DNA of 64,000 nucleotides, from contig JACKEO010000008.1 of NCBI GenBank assembly GCA_020632955.1, positions 136,890 through 200,889 on the forward strand, read 5' to 3'. This stretch comes from Alphaproteobacteria bacterium (GTDB taxonomy: Bacteria; Myxococcota_A; UBA796; GCA-2862545). Within the stretch, counting starts at the first letter, position 1. Each line of letters begins with the position of its first letter. Shown here piece by piece: positions 1 through 8,754 of the stretch. The position numbers and the translations under genes are program-made. The notes beneath the pieces are model-generated. The model made no database searches. It had not been told where the DNA came from and worked only from the letters and a program-made list of their open reading frames with translations.

Positions 1-2060
1 AGCCCGGACACGGTGCCGAAGACCATGTTCGCCCACAGCACGTAGAACATGCCGTAGATGGTGCCCACGAGCAGGCCCAGGCCCAGGCTCAGCGGCGCGA
101 GCCGCACCAGGCGTCGCCACGAGAAGCGCAGCCGCTCCACCGGGTGGATGCGCAGGCCCCGGTTGAAGGCGAGGATCACCGGCACCGACGACACGCCGAA
201 GAGCACCCCCGACAGGAGGTCGCCGTCCACCAGCACCCCGGTGGTCACGTTCACGATCAGGCTGATCAGCGTGAGCAGCGCCACGCCCAGCGCCAGCGTG
301 ACCCACCGTCGGCGGTCGTCGAAGACCCAGTCGGGCTCGAGCTGCTCCAGCCACAGCTCGCTGCGACCGCTCCGGGTCATCGCGCCGGCGAGGAAGCCCA
401 GGCCCGACAGCATCTCCTCGAGCCGGCGGGGGGCCACGCCCGTCCGCTCCACCACGTGCTGCAGGTAGCGCTCGTAGAGCCACGGGAGCAGCGCGCCCTC
501 GCGGGGCAGCTTGCCGTCGGCGCTCGCGAGCAGGCCGAGCATCAGCGGCGTGCGCAGCCCCTCCACGAGGGCGGCCCGCGGGGTGACGGCCGACGCGTCG
601 TCCCACGACACCTGGAGCCGCGCCGCCACGAGGTCGGTGGGCAGCGGGTCCACCATCACGGCGTGGCCGAAGCCCAGCGGCACCCCGATGGCGTCGTAGT
701 CGCTGCTGCGGCAGGTCACGACGGTGGCCACGCCGTGCTCGGCACGGAAGGCGTTGAGCTGGCGCACGCAGCGCGCGCGGCGATCCGCGGGGATCTCGTC
801 CAGGCCGTCCAGCAGCAGGGCGATGGCGCCCTCGGCGATCCAGGGCTGCACGTTGCGCCGGGGCAGGCTGTACTTCGCCACCAGCTCCTGCTCGACCCAC
901 GCGGCCACCGAGCCCTTGTGCGAGGCCAGCGACGCGAGGTGCAGCACCACGGGCGCGGGCGCGGTGGGATCGAGCCGCGCCTCCGCGAGCAGGGCCTCGG
1001 CGAGCTGGAGCAGGGTGGTGGTCTTGCCCGCCCCCGGCTCCCCCAGCACCAGGAGCGAGCCGTGCCCCGCCTCCAGCAGGCCCACCAGCGCGCTCCCCCG
1101 GGCCTCCGGAGACGGCGTCCCCGTCGACAGCGGGCCCCAGGGCGCCTCCACCCGCGACGCGGCGTCCGACAGGGGCAGCGACAGCGTCGCGTCCTCGGGC
1201 ACCGAGGCCCGGAGCACGCCGGCGATCCACAGCCGCTCGACGCGCTGGAGCAGCACGGCGCGGTGGTGCGCCTCGGGCCCGCCCTCCAGGCTGTCGCGCA
1301 GGGCCGCGAGCAGCTCCCGCAGCGAGGGCCAGCGATCGGCGGGACGCTCGGCCAGGCCGCGTGCGAGGGCGTGGCGCACCGCCGGCGGCATCTGCGCGCC
1401 CTCGTCGCGCAGCGGAGCGTCGGGATCGAGCAGCCGCCAGAGCGAGGCGCAGAAGGCGTACTGGTCGCTGAGCACGCCGGCCTCGCCCCGCTGGGCCACC
1501 TCGGGCGCCATGTAGTGCGGCGTGCCGGCGATCTCGGGCGCCCCCACCTGCTCCGCCATGCGTGCCAGCCCGAAGTCGGCCACGAGCACACGGCCGTCGT
1601 CCCGCACGAGCAGGTTGTCGGGCTTCACGTCGCGGTGGACGAGGCCGGCGTCGTGGGCGGCCTGGAGACCCCGGCCCGCCTGGATGAACACCCGCACGAG
1701 GTCCTGCCAGGTGGGCCGCGGCTCCTGCAGCGCGTGCTCCCGCACGGTGCGCCCGGGCACGTACTCCATGGCCACGAAGACCTGTTCGTCCTGCACACCG
1801 AGGTCGTACACGGTGACCACGTGCGGGTGGGTCAGCCGCGCCAGGGCCCGCGCCTCCTGCAGCATCGCCTCGGCGTGGTGGGCGTCCACGCGTCGATCGA
1901 GCACCTTGAGGGCCACGTCGCGCTGCAGCTCCGGATCGTGCGCGCGGAACACGGTGCCCATGGCGCCGCTGCCCAGGCGCGCCCCCACCACGAAGCGCCC
2001 GATGCGCACCTCCACCGGATCGGCCACGCCCGCCGCCTGCAGGATCATCTGCAGGTCCAC
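1..2060 (-). CDS. Ser/Thr protein kinase-NACHT NTPase fusion, C-terminus cut by window edge
   Basis: The reverse strand reads continuously from about 2180 (TAG just upstream) off the left edge, so the 3' end is missing. The N-terminal domain is a complete Hanks-type kinase: glycine loop GSGAMG (about residue 26), VALK lysine, HRDVKPDN (about 140), DFGLA (about 160) and APE (about 184). A second NTPase domain follows, with Walker A GEPGAGKTT (about 340) and Walker B LLLDGLDEI (about 415), typical of NACHT/STAND proteins. Hydrophobic segments after residue 580 (about 250-310 and 70-115) suggest a membrane-anchored C-terminus. Kinase-NACHT fusions are known in myxobacteria and cyanobacteria as signalling or conflict proteins. 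The start is uncertain: GTG 2060 or ATG 2048 both precede the kinase fold closely, and the frame stays open upstream to 2180, where GGGAGG precedes a CTG. Its substrate and ligand cannot be read from sequence. Confidence 0.85.
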   Translation of the reverse strand, partial: MDLQMILQAAGVADPVEVRIGRFVVGARLGSGAMGTVFRAHDPELQRDVALKVLDRRVDAHHAEAMLQEARALARLTHPHVVTVYDLGVQDEQVFVAMEYVPGRTVREHALQEPRPTWQDLVRVFIQAGRGLQAAHDAGLVHRDVKPDNLLVRDDGRVLVADFGLARMAEQVGAPEIAGTPHYMAPEVAQRGEAGVLSDQYAFCASLWRLLDPDAPLRDEGAQMPPAVRHALARGLAERPADRWPSLRELLAALRDSLEGGPEAHHRAVLLQRVERLWIAGVLRASVPEDATLSLPLSDAASRVEAPWGPLSTGTPSPEARGSALVGLLEAGHGSLLVLGEPGAGKTTTLLQLAEALLAEARLDPTAPAPVVLHLASLASHKGSVAAWVEQELVAKYSLPRRNVQPWIAEGAIALLLDGLDEIPADRRARCVRQLNAFRAEHGVATVVTCRSSDYDAIGVPLGFGHAVMVDPLPTDLVAARLQVSWDDASAVTPRAALVEGLRTPLMLGLLASADGKLPREGALLPWLYERYLQHVVERTGVAPRRLEEMLSGLGFLAGAMTRSGRSELWLEQLEPDWVFDDRRRWVTLALGVALLTLISLIVNVTTGVLVDGDLLSGVLFGVSSVPVILAFNRGLRIHPVERLRFSWRRLVRLAPLSLGLGLLVGTIYGMFYVLWANMVFGTVSG

Positions 2061-2294
2061 GGTGCGGCTGAGACCCGCGGCACGCGTGGGTGCGAGGCCC
2101 CGCAGGCGTCCCGCGAGACCTCCCGACTCGTCCCCGGCAGGCGGTTCCGTCAGCGGTCCTCCCTTCCCCGCGGCCGCCTAACGTGGCGCACGACCCTCCC
2201 GGCACGCCGTCGACGCAGACCGCGCCACGGGACCGGGAGATCTTCGTGGAAGGTGTGTGCAACGCGATGTATGCTGCGCGACTGCGGAGGACCG

Positions 2295-3500
2295 ATGAAC
2301 CGAATCCTGGGGATGCTGACGCTGGGCGCGCTCGCCGCGGGCTGCAGCAGCACGGCCACCTGCGACGAGCAGGCCGGCACCATCTGCGCGTGGGCCGGCA
2401 CCGGCGACAACGGCTTCAACGGCGACGGCTTCGACCGCACCGAGTCGTGGATGTCCTTCCCGATGAGCGTGCACTTCTCGGAGTTCGGCAAGCCGGTCAT
2501 CGCCGACTGGAACAACCACAAGCTCCGCATGGTGGAGGACGACGGCACCCTCACCACCATCATGGGCGGCGACTTCCTGGGCGACGGCGATCCCAACCAG
2601 CTCGACCTCACCGAGGCCGGCGCCCCGGGCACCGACGTGCTGCTCAACCACCCCACGCAGCAGCAGTACTTCCCCGACGGCACCCTGCTGTCGGCCAGCT
2701 GGCACACCCACAAGCTGCGCACCTGGGATCCCGAGACGGGCCTCGTGCACGTGTGGCTGGGCAACGCGCCGGGCTTCGACAAGGTGGAGGATCCCGACGC
2801 CTTCCACGACGCCGACGACTGCCGGATGAACCAGCCCAAGGAGGTGCGCATCGACAGCGCCGGCGACGTCTACATCGTCGACATGCGCAACGAGCGCATC
2901 CGCAAGCTGCTCGTGCAGGACTGGCAGATCGGCACGGTCTCCGGCAACGGCGAGAAGGGCTACTGCGGCGAGGGCATGCCGGCCGACACCTGCTGGAACT
3001 TCCCGAAGAACGCCAACCCCGAGCCCGGCGGCGCGCTGGCCCTCGACGAGGCGGCGGGCGTCCTCTACGTGGCCGACACCGAGAACGGCGCCATCCGCGG
3101 CATCACCCTGGCCACCGGCGAGAGCTTCCTCGTGGCGGGCGTGCCGGGCCAGACGGGCTTCGCCGACGGCCCCGCGCTGGAGGCCCGCTTCGACTGGCCG
3201 AGCGACCTGGTGCTCGACGGCAGCGACCTCTTCGTGGCCGACGCCAACAACCACCGCATCCGCCGCATCGACCTGGCCAAGGGCACGGTCTCCACGTTCG
3301 CGGGCACGGGGAAGGCCACCTGCAAGATCCCCGGCGCGGTGAGCACGCCGCAGCTCTGCGAGGAGCAGGCCACCGCGGGCGACGGCGGGCTCGCCGTCGA
3401 CGCCACGCTCTACCGCCCCTTCGGCCTCGACATGGGCCCCGAGGGCAACCTCTACGTGTCCGACAGCTACAACCACCGCATCCGCGTCATCTACCGCTGA
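2295..3500 (+). CDS. NHL-repeat beta-propeller lipoprotein (paralogue 1 of 3)
   Basis: This 401-residue protein starts at ATG 2295, with GCGGAGG 5 bases upstream. The signal peptide ends in the lipobox LAAGC, so it is probably a lipoprotein. The rest consists of degenerate NHL-type blades recognisable by repeated 'adwNNHKLRmv', 'VADANNHRIRRI' and 'VSDSYNHRIRVI' motifs and glycine/aspartate-rich links such as GDGG. NHL propellers bind proteins, sugars or nucleic acids and usually lack catalytic activity; the ligand here is unknown. It is the first gene of an apparent operon with two paralogues and a cytochrome-like lipoprotein. The gap to the next gene is only 8 bp. The divergent kinase gene lies across 234 bp, which probably holds the promoter. 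Confidence 0.85.
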   Translation: MNRILGMLTLGALAAGCSSTATCDEQAGTICAWAGTGDNGFNGDGFDRTESWMSFPMSVHFSEFGKPVIADWNNHKLRMVEDDGTLTTIMGGDFLGDGDPNQLDLTEAGAPGTDVLLNHPTQQQYFPDGTLLSASWHTHKLRTWDPETGLVHVWLGNAPGFDKVEDPDAFHDADDCRMNQPKEVRIDSAGDVYIVDMRNERIRKLLVQDWQIGTVSGNGEKGYCGEGMPADTCWNFPKNANPEPGGALALDEAAGVLYVADTENGAIRGITLATGESFLVAGVPGQTGFADGPALEARFDWPSDLVLDGSDLFVADANNHRIRRIDLAKGTVSTFAGTGKATCKIPGAVSTPQLCEEQATAGDGGLAVDATLYRPFGLDMGPEGNLYVSDSYNHRIRVIYR

Positions 3501-3508
3501 GGGCCGCC

Positions 3509-4714
3509 ATGCACCGACTGACCGTCCCCGCCTCGATCGCCAGCGCCCTGCTCGCGTCCGCCTGCTCGCCCTACGCGGCCTGCGAGGAGGCCGGCGACAT
3601 CTGCACCATCGCCGGCGTGCCCGGCGAGGCCCGCTTCTCCGAGGAGGGCATCGACGCGCGCGAGGCCGCCCTCTACCTCCCGCAGGACGCCGCCCAGGCT
3701 CCCGACGGGCGCCTGTACCTGGTGGACTACAACAACCACCGCCTCCGCCGCATCGAGGAGGACGGCACGGTCACCACGGTGGCGGGCACGGGCTTCCTCG
3801 GCGACGGCCCCGAGGGCCCGGGCGCCGACTTCGCCTTCAACCACCCCACCGACATCGCCTTCTCGCCCGACGACCCGTCGAAGCTCTACATCGCGGCCTG
3901 GCACAACAGCCGCATCAACGTGCTCGACCTCGATCACGGCACGGTGAGCTTCGAGTGCGGCACCGGCGGCCGCGCCTTCGGCGGCGACGGCGGCCCGGCG
4001 AAGGACGCCGTCCTCGACCTGCCCGTGGGCATCGTCTTCGACAGTGCCGGCACCCTGATCATCTCCGACCAGGCCAACCAGGTCATCCGCCGCGTCGACC
4101 ACGCGAGCACGATCACCACCATCGCGGGCATCCACCCCGACGCCGAGGGCGTGCGCCAGAACGGCTTCGAGGGTCGCGACGGCGCCATGGCCGACGCGGT
4201 GCGCTTCAACGGGGGCATCGGCCAGCAGGCCGCGCCCACCAGCCGCATCGCCATCCACGAGGACGTGGTCTACCTGGCCGACACCTTCAACCACCTCATC
4301 CGGTCGGTCGACCTCGAGACGGGCGTGGTGCACACCGTGGCCGGCACCGAGCCCGAGATCGAGGGCAACGCCACCGAGCTCAAGGACGCCGGCGCGCTGC
4401 ACACCGGCTTCTCGGGCGAGGGCGACCCCGCGGTGGGCTCGCTGCTGCTCAGCCCGCGCGACGTCGCGGTGGCCGGCAACGGCACCCTCTACATCGCCGA
4501 CACCGACAACCACTGCGTGCGCGCCGTCGACGGCGACGGCATCATCACCACGGTGGCCGGCGTCTGCACCTCGCGCGGCTTCGACGGCGACGGCGGTCCC
4601 GCCACCGAGGCCCTCCTCGACGAGCCCTACGGCATCACCCTCGTCGACGACGACAGCGCGCTCGTGATCGCGGACACGTACAACCATGTCTTCCGCAAGG
4701 TCCTGCTCAAGTAG
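3509..4714 (+). CDS. NHL-repeat beta-propeller lipoprotein (paralogue 2 of 3)
   Basis: This is a 401-residue lipoprotein (signal peptide with lipobox LLASAC) made of NHL-like blades. Repeated motifs include YNNHRLRRI, TFNHLIRSV and TDNHCVRAV, each followed by a 'TVAG' strand and by GDGGPA-type turns. The blade signature and Cys-rich start of the mature part (CSPYAACEEAGDICTIAG) closely match the flanking genes, so the three arose by tandem duplication. It has the same length as its upstream neighbour. ATG 3509 follows the previous stop by 8 bp. The next gene begins 29 bp before this stop, implying translational coupling. It is likely an outer-membrane or periplasmic scaffold; the partner is unknown. 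Confidence 0.85.
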   Translation: MHRLTVPASIASALLASACSPYAACEEAGDICTIAGVPGEARFSEEGIDAREAALYLPQDAAQAPDGRLYLVDYNNHRLRRIEEDGTVTTVAGTGFLGDGPEGPGADFAFNHPTDIAFSPDDPSKLYIAAWHNSRINVLDLDHGTVSFECGTGGRAFGGDGGPAKDAVLDLPVGIVFDSAGTLIISDQANQVIRRVDHASTITTIAGIHPDAEGVRQNGFEGRDGAMADAVRFNGGIGQQAAPTSRIAIHEDVVYLADTFNHLIRSVDLETGVVHTVAGTEPEIEGNATELKDAGALHTGFSGEGDPAVGSLLLSPRDVAVAGNGTLYIADTDNHCVRAVDGDGIITTVAGVCTSRGFDGDGGPATEALLDEPYGITLVDDDSALVIADTYNHVFRKVLLK

Positions 4715-5780
4715 CCTCACGGCGCTCGCGCTGGTGTTCGGCGCGTGCGCGCCGCCCTGCGACGACGCAGGCGCGGTGTGCACGGTGGCGGGCGTGCCCG
4801 GGAACCTGGGCGCGAACGCCGACGGCCAGCCCGCCACCGACACCTGGCTCTACTTCCCCACCGCCCTGGCGTGGCGCGGGGACGAGCTGGTGATCGACGA
4901 CTTCAACAACATGCGCATCCGCGCGCTGGCGCCGGACGGCACCCTCCGCACCCTGGCGGGCAACGGCCTGCACGCCTGGGCGCAGGAGGGCGCCGCCGCC
5001 CGCGACACACCGCTCGAGAACCCCGTCGACGTGGACGTGCTGCCCGACGGACGCCTCGTGGTGGCCGAGCTGCACACCGCGCGCGTGCTGGTCATCGACC
5101 CGGACGGCGTCGTGGACGTGTTCGCGGGCAGTGGCATCGAGGGTCTGGCCGGCGACGGCGGCCCCGCGCTGGACGCCGAGATGGGCCAGGTGGGCGGCAT
5201 CGCGGTGGCGCCCGACGGGCGCGTGGCCGTGGCCGACACCGACAACCACTGCGTACGGGTGGTGGAGGCCGGCGACATCGGGCGGCTGGCGGGCACCGGC
5301 CTCGCCGGCTTCGTGGACGGCCACGCCGTGGACGGCGGCCTGCGTCGTCCCCAGCGCGTGCGGTGGATCGACGGCGCCGTCTACGTGGCCGACACCGACA
5401 ACCACGCCATCCGTCGCATCGATCTGGCCACCGGCGAGCTCGTCACCGTGGCGGGCGTGGGCACGCCCGGGCGCGCAGGCGACGGCGGCCCCGCCACCGA
5501 GGCCCAGCTGAACCAGCCCTACAGCGTGCGTGGGGCCCCGGACGGCGGCCTGCTCATCGCCGACAGCGGCAACCACCTCGTGCGCCACGTCACGCCCGAC
5601 GGCACCCTCCACACGCTGGTGGGCACCGGCGACCCCGACTACGCCGGCGAGGGCACGCAGGCCGAGGCCACCCCCCTCGACTTCCCGGTGGACGTGCTGG
5701 TCGGCGACGACGGCGACCTGTACGTGGCCGACATGAAGAACGCGATCGTCCGTCGCGTGCGGAGCCTGCTGACCCCATGA
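4686..5780 (+). CDS. NHL-repeat beta-propeller lipoprotein (paralogue 3 of 3)
   Basis: A 364-residue member of the same tandem family. It has a signal peptide with lipobox VFGAC, the Cys-rich segment CAPPCDDAGAVCTVAG, then about six NHL-like blades with 'FNNMRIRAL', 'TDNHCVRVV', 'TDNHAIRRI' and 'SGNHLVRHV' motifs alternating with GDGGPA turns. ATG 4686 lies inside the preceding gene (29 bp overlap). The stop overlaps the next start as ATGA. It is about 37 residues shorter than the other two paralogues. No catalytic residues are evident. Confidence 0.84.
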   Translation: MSSARSCSSSLTALALVFGACAPPCDDAGAVCTVAGVPGNLGANADGQPATDTWLYFPTALAWRGDELVIDDFNNMRIRALAPDGTLRTLAGNGLHAWAQEGAAARDTPLENPVDVDVLPDGRLVVAELHTARVLVIDPDGVVDVFAGSGIEGLAGDGGPALDAEMGQVGGIAVAPDGRVAVADTDNHCVRVVEAGDIGRLAGTGLAGFVDGHAVDGGLRRPQRVRWIDGAVYVADTDNHAIRRIDLATGELVTVAGVGTPGRAGDGGPATEAQLNQPYSVRGAPDGGLLIADSGNHLVRHVTPDGTLHTLVGTGDPDYAGEGTQAEATPLDFPVDVLVGDDGDLYVADMKNAIVRRVRSLLTP

Positions 5781-6157
5781 GCTGCCTGCGCGTGCCCGCC
5801 GTGGTGGGCCTCCTCGCCGCCTGCGGCGGCCCCACGTACGAGGCCGACGTGGTGCCGATCCTCCGGAACAACTGCGCCTCGTCGGACTGCCACGGGGGCC
5901 CCGAGGCCACCACGGGCCTCGACCTGCGCCCGTCGAAGGCCTACGCCCAGCTCGTGGGCGTGCCCTGCGACCAGGCCGACGACATCCTCCGCGTGGACCC
6001 CGGCAACCCCGACGCCAGCTACCTGCTCGCCAAGGTGGGCGGCACGCCCGAGGCGCTGGGCGGCGAGGGCGACCCCATGCCGCCACCCTTCGGCCTGGGC
6101 CAGCAGGACCTCGACGTGATCCGCGCCTGGATCGCGGCCGGCGCCCCGGAGCGCTGA
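5777..6157 (+). CDS. Small lipoprotein with a c-type haem-binding-like motif
   Basis: A 126-residue protein with a lipoprotein signal (LLAAC) followed by YEADVVPILRNNCASSDCH. This start resembles the planctomycete-type cytochrome c (PSCyt1) families, in which 'V.PIL..nC..CH' binds haem c. Here the motif is CASSDCH, i.e. CX4CH, one residue longer than classical CXXCH. CX4CH haem sites exist but are uncommon, so haem attachment is plausible rather than certain. The C-terminal QQDLDVIRAWIAAGAP is the usual end of such domains. It is coupled to the NHL gene by an ATGA overlap and probably works with the three propellers at the cell surface. Confidence 0.78.
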   Translation: MSCLRVPAVVGLLAACGGPTYEADVVPILRNNCASSDCHGGPEATTGLDLRPSKAYAQLVGVPCDQADDILRVDPGNPDASYLLAKVGGTPEALGGEGDPMPPPFGLGQQDLDVIRAWIAAGAPER

Positions 6158-6275
6158 CCGATCGCCGTCTCGCAGCCCACCCCGCCACAGGACGTGCGCT
6201 CGCCGCCAGCCTGAGGCACGATGTCGTCACGCCTCGCAAGCGCGATAGACGCCGCCGTCACCCGAGGAGCCCCCG

Positions 6276-7433
6276 TTGCGCGTGCCCCCCACGCTGGAAC
6301 CCCTGATCGAGCAGGGCATGATCACCGAGGTGATCCGCCCGCTGATGAGCGGAAAGGAGGCGCAGGTCTACCTGGTGGCGTCCAACGGCGTGCCCTGCGT
6401 GGCCAAGGTCTACAAGGAGGCCGCCCACCGCAGCTTCAAGCACCGCGCCGACTACACCGAGGGACGCAAGGTCCGCAGCAGCCGCACGCAGCGCGCCATG
6501 GGCCGCAAGTCCCGCTTCGGCAAGGAGCAGATCGAGGCGGCCTGGCGCAACGCCGAGGTCGACGCCATCCACCGCCTGCGCGACGCCGACGTGCGCGTGC
6601 CCGAGCCCTACGCCTTCGTCGACGGCGTGCTGCTCATGGAGCTGGTCACCGGCGACGACGGCGAGCCCGCGCCCCGCCTGGCCGACGTCGACCTGCACCC
6701 CGACGACGCCCGCGACCTCTTCGACATCATGCTCGAGGAGGTCACCAAGATGCTCTGCGCCGGCCTCGTGCACGGCGACCTGTCGGACTTCAACGTGCTC
6801 CTGGGCCCCCACGGCCCGGTGATCATCGACTTCCCGCAGGCCACCGACGCCACGATGAACCGCAACGCGCAGAAGCTGCTGGTGCGCGACGTCGACAACC
6901 TCCGCGACTTCTTCGCCCGCTGGGCCCCCGAGCTGAAGGAGGGCCGCTGGGGCGACGAGATGTGGGACCTGTACGAGCGCGGCCAGCTCGCGCCCGACAC
7001 GCGCCTCACCGGCAAGTTCAAGCGCAAGAAGTCCAAGGGCGACCTGGGCGGGCTGCTCGCCGAGATCGAGGAGCTGGAGCGGGAGGCCCGGCAGCGCCGC
7101 GAGGCCCTGGGCCTGGCTCCCCGACCCGCGCGCAAGCCGGTGGCCACGCAGGGCCCGCCCCCGCGTCCCGTGCAGGAGCGGCAGCGGCCGCAGGGGCAGG
7201 CCCAGCGGGGCCAAGGCCAGGGTCCGGGTCCGGGTCCGGGTCCGGGCGGCGACGGTCCGCCCGGCGAAGGGGGCAAGAAGAAGCGGCGGCGCCGGCGCAA
7301 GAAGCGCGGCGGCGGCGAGGGCGGCGCCGAGATGGGCCCCCCCCACGACCGCGGCCCGCAGCCCCCGCGTCCTCCGCCCGTCGACGACGACCCCTTCGAC
7401 GACCTCGACGCGCTGCTGGACGTCGAGACGTGA
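6276..7433 (+). CDS. RIO-family atypical Ser kinase with basic C-terminal tail
   Basis: A 385-residue protein. Residues 1-240 match RIO kinases: nucleotide loop SGKEAQVYLV, lysine in CVAKVYKE, 'FKHRADYTEGRKVR' (RIO1-like), hinge LLMELV, catalytic loop HGDLSDFNVLL (about 165) and metal-binding IIDFPQA (about 183). In eukaryotes and archaea RIO kinases act in small-subunit ribosome maturation; bacterial homologues are less studied. Residues 260-385 form a low-complexity tail rich in Gln/Pro/Gly, then a Lys/Arg block (KKKRRRRRKKRGG), suited to RNA or ribosome binding. The tail carries a 6-bp microsatellite. The start is probably TTG 6276, since GAGGAG lies 6 bases upstream; GTG 6282 is in frame. 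The next gene overlaps by GTGA. Confidence 0.85.
   Translation: MRVPPTLEPLIEQGMITEVIRPLMSGKEAQVYLVASNGVPCVAKVYKEAAHRSFKHRADYTEGRKVRSSRTQRAMGRKSRFGKEQIEAAWRNAEVDAIHRLRDADVRVPEPYAFVDGVLLMELVTGDDGEPAPRLADVDLHPDDARDLFDIMLEEVTKMLCAGLVHGDLSDFNVLLGPHGPVIIDFPQATDATMNRNAQKLLVRDVDNLRDFFARWAPELKEGRWGDEMWDLYERGQLAPDTRLTGKFKRKKSKGDLGGLLAEIEELEREARQRREALGLAPRPARKPVATQGPPPRPVQERQRPQGQAQRGQGQGPGPGPGPGGDGPPGEGGKKKRRRRRKKRGGGEGGAEMGPPHDRGPQPPRPPPVDDDPFDDLDALLDVET
7221..7244 (+). repeat. In-frame hexanucleotide microsatellite (GGTCCG)x4
   Basis: Four exact tandem copies of a 6-bp unit lie in the tail of the RIO-kinase gene and encode Gly-Pro repeats. Gain or loss of a unit changes the linker by two residues without shifting the frame, so slippage here would tune length, not switch the gene off. 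Confidence 0.9.
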
Positions 7434-7885
7434 GCCGGTCGCCCAGTCCGCTCGGCTGGGTCGCGCTCACCGCGCTGGGGATGGCCATGGCGTGGACCTT
7501 CGGCCACCTCACGGAGGTGGATCCCAGGCGCTTCACGTCGCCCATCCTCCAGGGGACGCCGGGCCAACGTGCGTGGGCGATCGCCTGGCGTGTGGGCGCC
7601 TTCGCGCTCACCTGGGGCACGGGGCTCGTCGTGTTCGCCCGCATCTTCGACGAGGGCGTGCCCTGGGAGCGCGACGAGCACGCGATCCGCACCGCGGGCG
7701 TCGCGGCGGCCGCGGCGCTGGTGCGGGAGGCGCTGGAGGCCCACGACGCGGGGGCGTCGGCCGCCGAGCGGGCGCTGCTCGCCCGCGCCGTGCTGCGCGA
7801 CCCCGCGATCCTCGACGAGCTCGACGACACCGGCCTGCTCGCCGACCCGGGGGCCACCCGCCGCCGGCTCGACCACCGCACGTGA
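7430..7885 (+). CDS. Small membrane protein, function unknown
   Basis: A 151-residue protein starting at GTG 7430, whose GTGA overlaps the RIO-kinase stop. Two hydrophobic segments near the N-terminus (WVALTALGMAMAWTFG and IAWRVGAFALTWGTGLVVF) flank a short loop. An acidic/alanine-rich cytoplasmic-type domain follows, with the ending 'LLARAVLRDPAILDELDDTGLLADPGATRRRL'-like pattern. A similar ending, 'LLAQAVALDPGVAADLDAEGLLADV', occurs in the next gene, so the two share a C-terminal TPR-like helical module. No catalytic motif is visible. It is probably co-transcribed with its neighbours on both sides. Confidence 0.65.
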   Translation: MSRSPSPLGWVALTALGMAMAWTFGHLTEVDPRRFTSPILQGTPGQRAWAIAWRVGAFALTWGTGLVVFARIFDEGVPWERDEHAIRTAGVAAAAALVREALEAHDAGASAAERALLARAVLRDPAILDELDDTGLLADPGATRRRLDHRT

Positions 7886-7893
7886 GCCGGGGC

Positions 7894-8742
7894 ATGTCGC
7901 GGACGCGGATCGTCGGGACCTTCGTGTTCGGGTCCTTGGGCATGGCACTCGGCCTCGCCCTGCTCCGCGGCGGGGGTTGCGGGAGGATGCCCGAGGTCTC
8001 CGGAGCCGGTTGGTGGTTCGAGGTGGCCGTGCAAGCCCTGCTGTTCGGTGCCTTGTTCACAGGTGTCGAGGTGCTGCGGGCCCGCGAGGCGGCCCAGCGC
8101 GCGTTCGTGCCCGCATCGGAGGACGCTCCGCACCTGGCCGACACCCCCCCCGACCCCGCGCCCCCTCCACCCCTCCCCGCGCCCGACCCCGAGGCGGCCG
8201 CCGAGGCGCTGCGCCAGGCCCGGATCGCGGAGGCCGCCGAGACCGAGGCGCGGTGGGAGGACGCGCTCATGGCGTGGAACGCCGTGATCCACGCCACCCC
8301 CTCGGCGGCCCAGGTGGTGCGGGCCTACGTGCGCAAGGCGCTGATCCTCGACGAGCACCTCGCCCGTCCCGACAAGGCCGCCGCCCACCTCGAACGTGCC
8401 CGGGGCGTCGACCCGGCGCGCGCTGGCCTCCTGGGGGTGCGATGGGTGGAGCTGCTGGTGCGCCACGCCCAGGAGCGACGCGCGCGGGACGCGATGGCGC
8501 AGGTCCGAGCGGCACCGATCACCCCCGCCGCGTCCGCGGCCCTGCTGCTGTGCGAGGCCGTGCTGGCCCACCGGGCGGGCGTGCCCGATCTCGAACGCGC
8601 CCTGCTCGCACAGGCCGTCGCCCTCGACCCCGGCGTCGCCGCCGACCTCGACGCCGAGGGCCTCCTGGCCGACGTCCAGACCACCCTCGGCGGGATCCGC
8701 CTGGTGCACGACCCCGGCGAGGACGACGACGCCCCGGCGTGA
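7894..8742 (+). CDS. Membrane-anchored TPR-like protein, function unknown
   Basis: A 282-residue protein. The N-terminus has two hydrophobic helices (GTFVFGSLGMALGLALL and WWFEVAVQALLFGALFTGV), then a Pro-rich linker (DPAPPPPLPAPDP). An alpha-helical region with TPR-like periodicity follows: a repeated pattern of 'Al...aw..vi...P.aa.vv..yv.KAlil.e.l..pdkA'. ATG 7894 is preferred by position. GTG 7882, in frame and overlapping the upstream stop, is an alternative giving four more residues. The C-terminus resembles that of the upstream small membrane protein. It probably acts as a scaffold; no partner can be named. It converges on a lipoprotein gene 12 bp away. Confidence 0.65.
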   Translation: MSRTRIVGTFVFGSLGMALGLALLRGGGCGRMPEVSGAGWWFEVAVQALLFGALFTGVEVLRAREAAQRAFVPASEDAPHLADTPPDPAPPPPLPAPDPEAAAEALRQARIAEAAETEARWEDALMAWNAVIHATPSAAQVVRAYVRKALILDEHLARPDKAAAHLERARGVDPARAGLLGVRWVELLVRHAQERRARDAMAQVRAAPITPAASAALLLCEAVLAHRAGVPDLERALLAQAVALDPGVAADLDAEGLLADVQTTLGGIRLVHDPGEDDDAPA

Positions 8743-8754
8743 GCGCCCCCGCGA

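Noticed and set aside
144..2294. A long plus-strand open frame antisense to the kinase gene
   Set aside because: It is a product of high GC content: the translation is His/Gln/Arg/Gly-rich with no domain, while the minus strand carries a full kinase and NACHT core. Only the part from 2295 is real.
7221..7244. Short tandem repeat considered as a CRISPR or regulatory repeat
   Set aside because: Units are 6 bp with no spacers and lie in a coding tail as Gly-Pro codons.
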